64,000 bases of DNA, taken from NCBI GenBank assembly GCA_019925795.1, contig CM034314.1:79914780-79978779 (forward strand). The letters run 5' to 3'. Below the pieces are notes generated by a model. It made no database searches. It saw nothing but the letters and a program-made list of their open reading frames with translations, and had not been told where the DNA came from. The stretch comes from Dendrobium chrysotoxum. Taxonomy: Eukaryota; Streptophyta; Magnoliopsida; Asparagales; Orchidaceae. This document shows positions 22,595 through 33,241 of this stretch, in pieces; the stretch's first letter is position 1, and every line of letters starts with the position of its first letter. The translations under genes were made by a program, and so were the position numbers.

Positions 22595-23120
22595 AATTGA
22601 TGCATGCAAGAAATTGCCCACAAATACAAAATTTGCCAATCTTCCAAATATCATTAAAAAAACTACTAAAAAGAACAATTTAACCTTTCAAAACAAAAGA
22701 TTACAACCATAAAAGACCTTTTCTCATAAATAAGACAAAACAAGACTCATTGACAACCCTAAAGAAGCTTTGATAATTGTAGAAGAAAGATACAAGTGGG
22801 GTGGATACTTGCGGAGAGAAGAAAGAGGTAAGAAGTCCGAGACGAAAGAGAGAACAAGCTAGCAAGCTTTCCTAGAAGAAGGAGAAGACGTAGAGGAACA
22901 AGCTCGCAAGCTTTTCCTAAAACCCTCAGATTTTCCTTTCCAAAAATAAACACATATCTCTCTCTTTTATTCCACAAAACATCACATATTTATAAGAGAA
23001 AAGGGGGCAGCCAAATAGCCAAAACCCACCTCCAACCTATCCAATCAGAATAGGGGAAATGGAAGGCCAACAGGTGTCCAGAAATAGCAACCGAAAAGCC
23101 ACAGGCTGAACCTTCTATAA

Positions 23121-23458
23121 ATTGTAGCAATCCCCCACAAATAGAAAAAAAGAAGTATGTAAATCAAGAATTGAAAATGACCCCGCAGCCAAATCCCTCC
23201 AGTAAAATTTGCATGTCGTCTCCACCTCAGCAGAAGAAGAAAGTTTCATGCCACTCCCATCCACAAACAACACTCACTCACTAAAAACCTACATAACCTA
23301 TCATCAAAAGATCAAAGAATGGAAAAAAAAAACAGTTCTTATCATAGAATTTGACCAACACAAGCAAACCGGCTTTCGGCAAGCCCCGCAAAAATTGGTA
23401 AACTTCACGATGGCAAACGCGTTGATAATCTTGAAATATCGAGCAAGAAGGGGCTCAC
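23121..23458. other. Unassigned DNA between LTR element and exon candidate
   Basis: The end of the right LTR is blurred here. On the minus strand this would be the first intron of the gene candidate at 23459-23618. No other feature is visible. Confidence 0.35.
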
Positions 23459-23618
23459 CGCTGGCGAGATGGAAGAGAGCGAAACGGCGGGAAAAAAAAG
23501 AGGTTGAGGAGGAAGATCGAGCTGCAGCGGTGGTGAGAGGGCGGAAGGATGCAGCAGCAGTCGCCATGGAAAAATCCTCACTTCCAGCGGAGGAATCGTT
23601 TTGGCTGTACTCCCTCAT
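23459..23618 (-). CDS. Candidate first exon with organelle-type presequence
   Basis: On the minus strand an ATG at 23618 (MREYSQND) and a second in-frame ATG at 23567 (MATAAASFRPL) lead into a Ser/Ala/Arg-rich segment ending SFFSRRFALFHLAS. An excellent donor, CCAGCG/GTGAGC, lies at 23459/23458. The Arg-rich, acid-free stretch after the second ATG looks like a mitochondrial or plastid transit peptide. A TATA box lies about 70-80 bases upstream of the second ATG and 20-30 upstream of the first, so the second ATG is the likelier start. The downstream exons are not seen: an LTR element begins within about 340 bases. This is probably a 5' gene fragment or a gene with a large TE-filled intron. A plus-strand frame of 186 codons overlaps it (23209-23769); I take that to be a shadow. 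Confidence 0.4.
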
Positions 23619-23636
23619 CTCTAAATCAAGAAATAA

Positions 23637-23646
23637 TAAATTTATA
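23637..23646 (-). promoter_or_regulatory. Candidate TATA box of the first-exon gene
   Basis: The minus strand reads TATAAATTTATT starting at 23646. Its distance to the ATG at 23567 leaves room for a short 5' leader, as expected for a plant core promoter. Confidence 0.35.
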
Positions 23647-23769
23647 CAGTCGATTCGTGAACCGTCGAGACCCGATCCAAAGCCCCCCGCTCTATGGATG
23701 TCATTATCGAGCGGCCTGAATTTAAAGTTAACAAAACCCTTGCATTTGTCGTCTCAAGAGATTTTATAA

Positions 23770-24133
23770 AACTCCCAAACAAATTTTGGCCTATTTGTTC
23801 AAAAAATTATTGTAAGTTTAATGAAGTGATCATTAAAATTTGAAAGTTTAATGAAATTTTTTTGACTTTATATGCTTAATAATAAATATGATTAGACAAA
23901 TATATCAGGCATCTTTTTATTTAGGGAAATATGATCAAAATTTTATTTCACACAAAATTAGCATATTCGATATGACAGAAATATTAGTGATAACGATGAT
24001 ATTTGAATAAAAGAGTTGCTAAACTATATTTCTTCCATGTATTATTCATTTTACAAATAATATATCTCTTCGACCTCAATTGATCTCTTGGTCATAAAAC
24101 TCTATTGTGAGACCCTTCAAAAAAAAAAAAGTT

Positions 24134-24136
<3 letters not shown>
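23770..24136. other. AT-rich non-coding DNA
   Basis: Possible distal upstream region of the minus-strand first exon. No motif can be assigned. Confidence 0.4.

Positions 24137-24206
<70 letters not shown>
24137..24206. repeat. (TA)n microsatellite
   Basis: About 35 uninterrupted TA dinucleotides near the end of unit A. Confidence 0.97.
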
Positions 24207-24207
<1 letters not shown>

Positions 24208-24279
24208 CTTTGAATATAGCCTTGCCCTTTGAAATGCCTAAAATCATAGGTTACAATATGAAGGAGATGAAAGAAAAAT

Positions 24280-26524
24280 CCTAAGTTCGAAAACGAACAA
24301 AGTTTAAACCCTATCTTCAATGTTCGATCCTTGTTCGAAAAAGTTTCAAATATTAGATGCAACATTAGATTCAAAGAATGATCAAACAAAGGTAATTTTT
24401 AATAGGTATTTAGAACCTCATTCAAACCACACTTAATCCCTAAAACAGAGCTAAAGTGGACTCGAACAACGTGTGAGTCTCATACCACCTCTTTCAATCA
24501 TGTTTGAAGTCTAACCAAACGAGGTTCTGTCTTGTGCCATTGTCTATCATAACATAAACAAACAATCCAATTAGCCATATTTCTTAATAACAATCATCTA
24601 ATATTGAATAAGTAAAAAATTAGTATGTCTCAATTAGCACAAAATATGCAATTATTTAATAGATATATCATAAGCCTTAATACAAAATGAGTGTATAAAA
24701 ATATCATCAAAATAGGCTACAGAGCTTCTAAATAAATTTTAAGTATAGATTCATACATATTAAAGTCTTTATTTTACATCATAGCATATTCTTCTATAAT
24801 GCATTCAAAATTGTACTCTAAGACAAAACTAGTCATCCCAACTTATCTTCCCTCTTATGAAAAACATATTAATAATATCTAATAAGCTACATGCTCAATA
24901 GGTTAAACAAGTATAATATAGATTTCAAACATATAAGAGAAGAAAATAACATACAATACAATGCTTTTATATCAAAGAACTTCAAAATATTATTTTTACC
25001 ACAAAATACTTTCTTCTCATTCAAAACTTTTAAACATATAACTCGAAGCTAAACTTAAATGTCGGGAGAAAGTATAAAAATCCAAAAATTCCTTATCAAA
25101 TTTCAGCTTCTCTTTTCTCTCCCCTCTTTCTTCTACTTGCAGCTTCTCTATTTAATCTATCAACCTCCTATAGCTTTAGCCTATCCACATGATTATGTTT
25201 ATATATGTTCAAGAATTAACAAAAGGAGAGAGGCTAGTTCGAACAGTGTTTGAAAATCATTTGAATCTTATTAGAACAAGGTTCAAGCATGATTCAAAAG
25301 AGGTAATATAAGGTTCTAACTTTATTCGAGGTTTTTTCAAGCTCTAATTTAGAGGTTTAATATGCAAGAGAGATTTGAACACAGTTCTATTATAACTTTG
25401 TACGTTATTCAGTCCTTGTTCAAACCTAATTTTGCATATAATGTTCAAATTCAAGATTATCTTCATGGATCACTAAACTTTGTCATATTTGTAATATTGT
25501 TTGATATAATAGTATTTGATGCAAAGTGTTGGCATTTGATCTGTAATAAGCTGTAAAGTAAATTGTATTGCTCATGATTGACCTTATTTAGTGCAATTCT
25601 TCGATCATAGTAGTTAAGTATTATTAATTCTTATAATGATGTAATTAAGTGTTATATTAATTTTAGATCAATACAATTAAGTGTTAATAGCGATTTGTTT
25701 TATTTTATACTGCGATGTCATCATAGTGATGGTCAGTTGGTTTCGATAAACTCCTAAAGATTTAAACATTGTAAAACCTACTTGTTGTATGAGGTTCCAA
25801 TTCGAACAATGTTAACAAGGTTTGAGAAACATTCAAATAATGTTCAAACTTAATCAAATGCTGGTTGAATTTAGTTTAGACAATGTTCAAACCTTGTTTG
25901 TGTTCAACTTTTATTCAAATAATATTCGATCATTTTTTAATCTAGTTTTAATCTTTTCAAACAAGTTTCAAACATAATCTAAATACAATATAATTAAGCG
26001 TTCTCAATAGAATACAATCACAATAACATAACATGAATTTGACATGGACAACTATAAAATATAATTATAATCTGATTCACACAAGATTGAAACAAGGATA
26101 AGGTTAAAAAATGTTTAAAACATAGAATACAACTTTAACACCTATACAATCTACTACACATGAAGCTATGAACTACATTTATACACAAATATTTCTATAT
26201 CAAGAATCTACAAAAGCACTTGCAAAATGAAATAACTTTAATTGCATGATCTACCATATTTGAACCTTATTCAAGCTCAATTTGAACCCTATTAAAAAGA
26301 AGTTCAAAGACATTTAAAAACTGAATACCCACAACATCATAGAATAATTAATGATATATAAAATTAAATTTCTTAAAGGTTAACAAATATATCAAAATTT
26401 AGTTCACATTCACATACAAGAGATTTAATGCATAAAATATCCCAAAATACTATAAAATTTTGATGGATAACTTTACACAGATGTATGAATATCTTTTTAA
26501 TATAATAGTGTTTTATACTTCATA
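24280..26524. repeat. TTCAA/TTGAA-rich segment spanning the unit A/B junction
   Basis: It contains clusters of TTCAA/TTGAA words at 24300-24530, 25215-25460 and 25800-25990 and no gene. The join at 25564/25565 is seamless. Unit A base 1 onward corresponds to 25565 onward, and the segment continues after the Helitron at 33242-33510. Confidence 0.45.
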
Positions 26525-26739
26525 TCTATACTACTATATAAAAGTGGCTTGGGATTCCACTCTTAGCAAATCATGATCGTTCATTCATAAATTTTTAAAA
26601 TGATCTGAAACGCTTATTTATGACTCCTCAAATTCTTTATTCAAAACACACTAACATAACTTTTACCTACAAAATATTTATTCACTCATTAAAAAAAAAT
26701 TAATTTCATACATCAAAGCTAACGTTTCTATATCATATC

Positions 26740-27000
26740 ATGGCCATACCGACCGATCAGCTTCCCATTAACGCACATCTCCACCAGAGCGTTTCGATTT
26801 CTACCGCACTGACCGTTTCACTTTTCGGCTATTCATTTCCCTTCTTGTAGACATCGCCGAGAAAGGGTTTTACTTCCTCCTTCCCCGCGGACAACGCCCA
26901 AGCCTTCGAGATTGCTTTCTCTATTTCCTGTTTCGTCCCTAGAAGTTCTCTCTACTTCTTCTACCTGATCATTCAGGTTTCTCTTTGACGGTAAGATTAA
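26740..27000 (+). pseudogene. Captured leader-like exon near Helitron 5' end
   Basis: This patch is more GC-rich than the rest of the element. It ends at a good donor, GACG/GTAAGA (26989-26994 region), followed by intron-like T-rich DNA. It resembles a captured 5' untranslated first exon, possibly of the kinase gene whose exons lie downstream. No protein match is claimed. Confidence 0.3.
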
Positions 27001-30000
27001 GTGTACCCAGAGTTATATCTTATATGGTTCTCTAATAGCTTCGTTAGTATTTTAATTTGTTATACTTATATCTTGCTATTTTTACATACAACACAATTAC
27101 ACAAGCACAAACATTTAGGTTTCAACGCAGCAGGTTTGTCCATAATCTTCTTTTTATTTTCTTCCATTTTTTATTTGAGCAAAGTGATATAATTTACATT
27201 TTTAAGACTCTTATTTTGAAATGATTAAGGGCTTTCCAGTTTAAAACCTCAAAAAAAAAACAGAGCTATATTTTGTTGGAGAAAATTGCTTTATAAAAGA
27301 TGTGCTTTTTAAAATAATGTTTTGAAGCTTCTTTGAGGTAGTTTTTTTACTACAATTTGTCTACTTAATTAATAAAAGAAGCCAAATTAAATCAGCCCTA
27401 AATCTCTCTCACGAATAGATATGGATGCATCAAGAAATACTGAGGCACTCCATTAAAGATAGTTGAACTTTCATTCTTTATTTTCTCAGAGACATTTATG
27501 GTTCATTTGGTTGTTAACAGTCAAAAAAATGTTATGAAGTTTTTTAAATTTATCATATTGTTGAATATACTACTTAACAACAATGATTTCAAACTTTATA
27601 ATCTTCTCAAAATTGCCTTTAAAATAATAATTTTATTTTTATATTTAAATAAGTGAAAGCAATACTATCTATTTTTTAAAAATATCAGACAATCAAATGA
27701 GCCCTCTACAGTTCTACTGCATGATTGAGTTATACCTTTGCTTCCCATTAATTAGTAGGAAAACTTTCATTGATTATTGATAAGCTTATTATTAAGGCCA
27801 ATTTTTTTCTGAACCTTGGCCTTTATTATTTTGATTTGTGTTGATCGAAACTCAGTTTTAATCTCATAAAAAATAGTAGAATAACATCAAGTTAATGAAA
27901 AGCTTATTTGCAAACATAAATTCATCATGTCTCAAACAAATACATGAATTTTACCAGCAAAAAATGAGTTTCTGTATTATAGACAAATATCATTAAAAAT
28001 TTAAATTCAGCAAAAACTCCATCTCACTCTTTCTTCACCTTCTTCTTACTCTTTCTTACTCTATATATTTGTTTTATTTGTTGTAGGCTGCTATGGCTTT
28101 GGGACCTGTTAGCTTGGTATGGCTTTGCGCGCGCTCACACACACACTCTCTCTCTATATCTATCTATCTATCTATCTTCATTTCGTTGTTGTTGCTTTGG
28201 GGGCTGTTTGCTTAGATCTACTTGTTTTATATATTTTATTTTTTGTATTGCTGATGTTGCAATTCTTCTTAATGTGATTTCAGGTCATGATAGATTAGAT
28301 TCTACCAACAGCGAGTAAGGATATTAATTTGCTTCTTCCAAATTCTTTTTTGGATTATTAGCTTGCCTCAATGATAGGTTTTTGAAATATTTGGATATTT
28401 GGGCTTCCTATTTCTGGCTTATATGGTGTTGAGATGCAAAAAATATTCTTTATGCATTTCTCCTTTTGCCCACCTTTGTGTTTCTACCTTTGAGTATATA
28501 GGCCTAGCTTCGTGTTTCTACATCTCATGATAACTTGAAGTTTCCCAATTTAGTCCATCACCATGTGTGTTGTTCTCTGCTAACATTCTTGCATCAGCTA
28601 CTTTGAAATAACAAAAAAATAGGATGCAGAATAAAGAACAATATATTTGACTGATTTTGGCCAACTTCCTTTCATCGTGTCTTTTTATGGCTGACTGATT
28701 TTGAATTGAAGTGAAAATCATTGTTGTTCACTTTTTTTTTCTTTGCATTGCTTAACTGTGGATTTATGCGCTTTCTTTTTTAATTTGTGTTTCTTCTAGA
28801 GGTTTTATTATTAAATCAACTTGTTGCAAAAGTTAATTTACGATGACCTTCTTGTTAGTTGTAATGATACCACTATTTGGAATCACACTATTATAATCTT
28901 AGAACAAGGATTTCTAACCCAAATCTATAGCTTTTTCACGTAGACTTTTTTTTAGCTACCACACCAATACATTTGATTGTGAAAGCCTTCTTCGCCACAA
29001 AATTTTTTGAAGAAGAAAGTTTTGAAAAAAAAAACTTAATAGCAATAATTAAGTCTTGGGCATAAAAAATTATGAAAAAACTATCTCTGATGTCAAGCGC
29101 ATCTTTTGATGGCACTCAGAATATAGTGAGGCACCATCAAAAGTGTATGGATACAAGAAATGTCAAAGATTAATCTTGCACTGAAGGTGTATTATTTCCT
29201 TTTGTTGTTGGTTTCTCTATATCTAATTTCTTTTCTTAACAAATTATAAAGTTTTTAATTTCATAAATTTTCTTATTTTTTGATTGCAGTGATGAAGGTA
29301 ATTGTTGTGGTTCAACACCACCATTTGATCAAAGGATATATCATGCCAATCTCTCTCTCATTTATTGTCATTCCATGTATAGTTCCATCTACCATTTAAT
29401 TCTGGATCAACTGGTAAAGGAATCACCTGGTTCAATGATTCAAAGACCTCCAAAACTATGGTTATTCCAGACATTGTCTAAGGTTTTAGTCACCTTTTAA
29501 ACCTCCCTTTCTCTAAAATATTTGGCACATGAAGTACTTGATGAGTGAAAATTTCTTCCAGGCAAGACTATTAAATTTGTTGGTCTTATCCCTGAATTCT
29601 GCTTTACATGTGATATCATCAACGTACTTTATTTTTGTTGTACATGGTTGCGCCTATGATGAATAGTTTGGACTGATAAATGCATGGAACTGTAAATCTA
29701 ACTTTTCCTTGTGCTCAATTTTCTTAGATTCTTTTTCAGTTCAAAATTTGTTAGATTTACTTCAGTAAATAAGTGCATTTTTTGCAGCATCATGTCATGA
29801 ATGCATCCATTGAGAATATCATAACACAAATATAAGCTTGATATCACATAATGTTGCCTTAAATTGCAGTAGTAGAGATTGAGAAACTTGAATTTTGCTG
29901 GTAGAAGTTCACATGCGTTTCTTCTTCAAAAACATACCGAGACTTAATACATTTCTAAGTCTCTAACAACCATCTAATATGAGTTGGTAAATGATTTCCT

Positions 30001-30181
30001 TTTCGTTCTTCTAAATCCAACTGATTTAGCCAACCTATGGAAGCAGGTTCTTATGTGCAATATGATTGTTTAACATCAATTATAGTAATAGAAGAATTTT
30101 TGTAAATGGTTATGGTAAATCAAAACTCTATCTCATAATTTTGATTTTTCATGTTGGTCTTATTTTTTCTTATTGCACAAG
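27001..30181 (+). other. Helitron interior, intron-like with short exon-like pieces
   Basis: Mostly T-rich intron-like DNA. Candidate captured pieces with splice-like borders include about 28285-28316 (CAG before GTCATGATAG, then GTAAGG). A CA/CT/TATC simple-repeat run lies at 28136-28178. No domain can be read. Confidence 0.35.
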
Positions 30182-30593
30182 TATAAATTGGTAACTCTCC
30201 TGTATACAAAATAGAAATGAAGCTAGGCAAAGGTGGATTTGGCTAGGTTTATGTTAGTAGAAGAATATCTGGTGGGATAGAAAGAACAGGACAATATGCC
30301 TACGAGGTAAAATATTGAACTTTAAGATTATTAATAAATCAATGTTTATAAATTGTTGTTTTTAATATATATTTTTAATCATTTACAGGTAGCCTTGAAG
30401 TTTGAGCATCTTAATAGTAAAGGCTGCAGTACTTTTTGCCCTTCATATGAGTGGAAAGTCTATAGGTATGCATTAATTTGTAAGTTTATGATTTGTTCCT
30501 TATATTTTGTTATGCTATTTCAATAATCTCAATGGATTTTATGGTATGCCATGGGTTCATCACAAGGGTCGTCAAAGTGATTACTATATTTTG
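30182..30593 (+). pseudogene. Captured MUT9-like (casein kinase I family) exons
   Basis: Exon 30182-30306 reads IGNSPVYKIEMKLGKGGFG, then a TAG stop and VYVSRRISGGIERTGQ. Exon 30389-30465 reads VALKFEHLNSKGCSTFCPSY, ending EWKVY. Exon about 30516-30593 reads NLNGFYGMPWVHHKGRQSDY, ending YILV. These match the Gly-rich loop and the first part of the N-lobe of plant MUT9-like kinases, nuclear CKI-family kinases. Donors at 30307, 30466 and 30594 and the acceptors before 30182 and 30389 are intact. The acceptor of the third exon has decayed. The stop replaces the Gln expected after the Gly-rich loop. The invariant ATP-binding Lys (in VALKFEH) is present, but the catalytic lobe is not, so no kinase can be made. 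Confidence 0.85.
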
Positions 30594-31673
30594 GTAAGTG
30601 CTTGAAATATTATATTTAAAGCAATGACTTAATGTGATTATGGTTTTTAATTAGTGATAATATTCAATTTTCTTTTGGGTATGGATACTTACGGAATATT
30701 CACAATAGAAATTTGGTGAGAAAGATTAAAAAGGTTGGTTGTTCTATAATGCCGCCATGTAATTTGTATATTGTAGTTTAATATTATTCACATTATGGAA
30801 GAGTTGTTTAAATAGACTATTGCCCCATAGGGAATTTTATACAACTTTGTGGTAGCTTGAAGGCCTGGACTTACTTGTGACTTGATTAACTTTTAAAATT
30901 AGTGATTTGATCCAAATTTAATTCATGTCATTCTACAATGTAAATATATAGTGTGATTAAAATCATTCAAAACTTTTGACACCAGATTTTTACATCCTTC
31001 TTTTTTGTTAGATTTATAAATTCATATTTTTCATTTGTGTGCCTATAGAATACTATCTAAGATATTAATTTTATCTTCCAATGATTATTTCTTTCTCACT
31101 AAAATTAGAAATTTTTTGTTTCATACCGTTGTTAACTATAATTTGAATTCCATTATTTTTTGATTACATATATTATAAATGTAAATATAGTATATAGTCA
31201 TTAATTTTAAATTCTTACCATACCTTATTATATTGTACAATCCTAAAAAGGTGGACTTAGTGATTGTGTACTTTTATTAGTTTTGTGCTAAATTTAAAAA
31301 TTATTGTAATGTGCCCTTAGTGCACTTACAATTTTAAGATAAAATTCCTCTCTTTTATAATTTTAATTTAATATATTAATATAATGATATAATAGCATGT
31401 TTATGATAAAAAATTGTGCATTTTTTTTCAAAATATTAAATGATTGATTTTATTGTATTATTAGTTCTATAGAGTAAAAATATGTATTTTTCAATATTGG
31501 ATTGTAAATTATATTAATATATTTTTTCTACTATAATTTTAACAAAAAATATAACTCTTAATTAAAATAATTAATAATTATAATTACTTATAGCGATAAA
31601 TTTAATATTTTTTAAGAATGATAATATTAATAAATATTCAAGATATGAATTTTTATCTTTAAAATTTTATTCA

Positions 31674-31690
31674 CGTGCATTTAATGCACG
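31674..31690 (+). other. Relic Helitron 3' hairpin inside the Helitron
   Basis: The stem-loop CGTGCAT-TTA-ATGCACG is identical to the terminal one at 33211-33227 and is also preceded by AT-rich DNA. It is followed by TGCAGCTTCC and has no CTAG. It marks a former or bypassed 3' terminus 1.5 kb before the current end. Confidence 0.85.
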
Positions 31691-32039
31691 TGCAGCTTCC
31701 TTGAAGTATTATCATTAGCATTATAAAATTTTAGGCTATTTGCATAGCATGGTTGAAGTCGATGGGTGTCCATGTGCAATAAATGCCACATCATCATTCA
31801 TTTCATTCCATACACCTGAGTGGTTAAGATTTGTACTTTAGGAGTACTAATCTACAATTGGTTGTACTATTCTATATTAATTGAATCTTTTAGCTACATT
31901 TCTTATGAGCTATTGGAGTAAAATAAACTATTGCTTCCGTCATAATTTCCATTGGAAACAAAGAGTTATAAGAAAGTTTATATCACTTAATATTTGAAGA
32001 CAACCATTTCTTACATGCCTAAAATATTAGATAAGCACT

Positions 32040-32253
32040 GCTGAAGCTGTTTTTCTGCGAGAACCTTAGCTTTGAAAGAGGGCTTGCTGGTAAGCACATT
32101 TGCTTTCTGATATATTTATTACAGATATTTATATTTCCCTTGTTCACTGCAACATCCTGTTTATTCTGCAGGTTGGCATTTCATCAGGAGCTGCTGCTGC
32201 CGCTGCCATTCATGTGGCAAGGAGGCCAGAAAATGCAGGAAACCTGATTGTAG
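32040..32253 (+). pseudogene. Captured cysteine synthase (O-acetylserine thiol-lyase) exons
   Basis: The exon ending at 32089 reads LALKEGLL, next to the donor CTG/GTAAGC. The exon 32172-32253 reads VGISSGAAAAAAIHVARRPE, continuing NAGNLIV, between the acceptor CTGCAG and the donor GTA/GTAAGG. This is the Gly/Ala-rich segment conserved in plant PLP-dependent cysteine synthases (GISSGAAAAAA), which convert O-acetylserine and sulfide to cysteine. The PLP lysine and most of the enzyme are absent. Upstream of LALKEG the frame is damaged. The fragment lies between the relic and working Helitron 3' ends. Confidence 0.88.
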
Positions 32254-33210
32254 TAAGGGCCATCCATTTAAGTGGAATTGTAGTACCTTATAGATTTTGA
32301 TTGATCATGCATCCCATTCCACAAATACGTTTTTGCTTTGTTTGAAAAGCATTTTGAGTTCTCTACATTTCTTTCTCCTGAACTTAGAATAACTACATCG
32401 TCATGCTCAGTAGTAAATGATTAGCAAAATACTTGACCAGCTGAAATATTTTCTTTTTGAGAACTGTATGAATTTAATACTAAATTCATAAACATTTCAT
32501 ATATATAAAATTTTGACAGTTTAAGCTTCTAAGTCCTAACCAACATTTTGACAATTGCAATTCAGTGCTTTCTGGATTCATTAAAGTTCGGTGTGAAGAA
32601 TTGTTTTGGAAATGTATAAGAATTGTTTCTTGGGGCAAAATTTCGATTGAGAGGTTCTTTGTGGCTTATGGTTTGATTACAGGTATGTGGTGTGATGGAG
32701 GTGTGGAGGCAGGGAGTGGGTGACAGAGAATTACATCATCCTAAAACTGTATGCTTTGTTACACGAATGCAGACTCGAATTATTACCATCAAAACCACTT
32801 GGCCTAAAGGCCGACTTCTCTGTTGCCGCCTAAAGTTAGTCGGTCAATCGTTCTGAGTGCTTTGGTTCACTCCATGCTCCAATCTACCCACTCTTGAACT
32901 TATTATATTAATTTTTTATTTATTATTAATCTTTAAAATTTTATTAATGTGCTATTAAAAAAATTATAACTTTCAAGGATATCCGATTGAAAAAATAAAT
33001 AATATGTTTATTAACTAATAAACATAATTTAATACCAAGATTATTCATGAATGAATAATAGAAAATTCATGCCATATAAAACTATTTATTTAATCATATA
33101 AAATTTAGCATAATGATTATAATGATTTATAATAATAAATTTTTTTCATCCTAATAATGATAACATAATTAAAATATTTATAATATGATTTTTTTTTAAA
33201 TTTTTTGTCA
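32254..33210 (+). other. Helitron 3' region
   Basis: To about 32870 this is likely continuing captured gene DNA, with an acceptor-like TTACAG at 32677-32682. The remainder is AT-rich DNA typical of Helitron 3' ends. No further protein match. Confidence 0.4.
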
Positions 33211-33241
33211 CGTGCATTTAATGCACGGGCATTTTTACTAG
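33211..33241 (+). terminator. Helitron 3' hairpin and CTAG end
   Basis: A perfect 7-bp stem with a 3-base loop, a ten-base spacer and terminal CTAG. In the rolling-circle model this acts as the replication stop signal. It is a transposition terminator and is not for transcription. Confidence 0.9.

Larger units (their letters stand above)
21581..23120 (-). mobile_element. Short non-coding LTR retroelement (unit A)
   Basis: The left LTR, 21581-22404, begins TGATGCAGGCAA and ends TTTGCATGCATCA, which are inverted termini. A spacer of only 193 bases follows. It holds a minus-strand purine tract next to the left LTR (complement of TTCTCCTCC at 22408-22416) and a primer binding site next to the second LTR, which begins TGATGCATGCAAG at 22598. 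The right LTR matches well to about 23000, then diverges and lacks the minisatellite, so its end near 23120 is approximate. With no coding sequence this is a TRIM-like or LARD-like non-autonomous element on the minus strand. It depends on enzymes from another element. Confidence 0.82.
1..25564. repeat. Tandem segmental duplication, unit A
   Basis: The sequence beginning at base 1 recurs in the same orientation from 25565, and the order of elements is then repeated through the rest of the window. Position 1 pairs with 25565, the 3230 exon with 35563, the 10125 exon with 42515, the 14623 RING fragment with 47048 and the LTR at 21581 with 62758. Sampled stretches differ by about 1-2 percent plus small indels. 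The left edge lies outside the window, so 25564 is the spacing of matching bases and the true edges are unknown. Relative to B, this unit lacks the Helitron and the full-domain LINE, and has lost DNA between 15911 and 16812. Confidence 0.93.
26525..33241 (+). mobile_element. Non-autonomous Helitron carrying gene fragments (unit B only)
   Basis: The 5' end is TCTATACTACTATATAAAAG. The 3' end is CTAG at 33238-33241, ten bases after a perfect seven-pair hairpin (CGTGCAT, loop TTA, ATGCACG, at 33211-33227). It is inserted between A and T with no target duplication. Unit A preserves the empty site at about 926, where TTCATA joins TTAAATTAAA. All of this is diagnostic of plant Helitrons. The 6717 bases contain no Rep/helicase, so it is non-autonomous. 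Its cargo comprises kinase exons, a relic 3' hairpin and cysteine synthase exons, all in the element's own orientation. Confidence 0.95.

Noticed and set aside
23209..23769. 186-codon plus-strand gene
   Set aside because: It overlaps the better-supported minus-strand exon with its donor and TATA box, and has no recognisable domain.
24132..24389. Frame with a long Tyr-Ile repeat
   Set aside because: It is simply the translation of the (TA)n tract.
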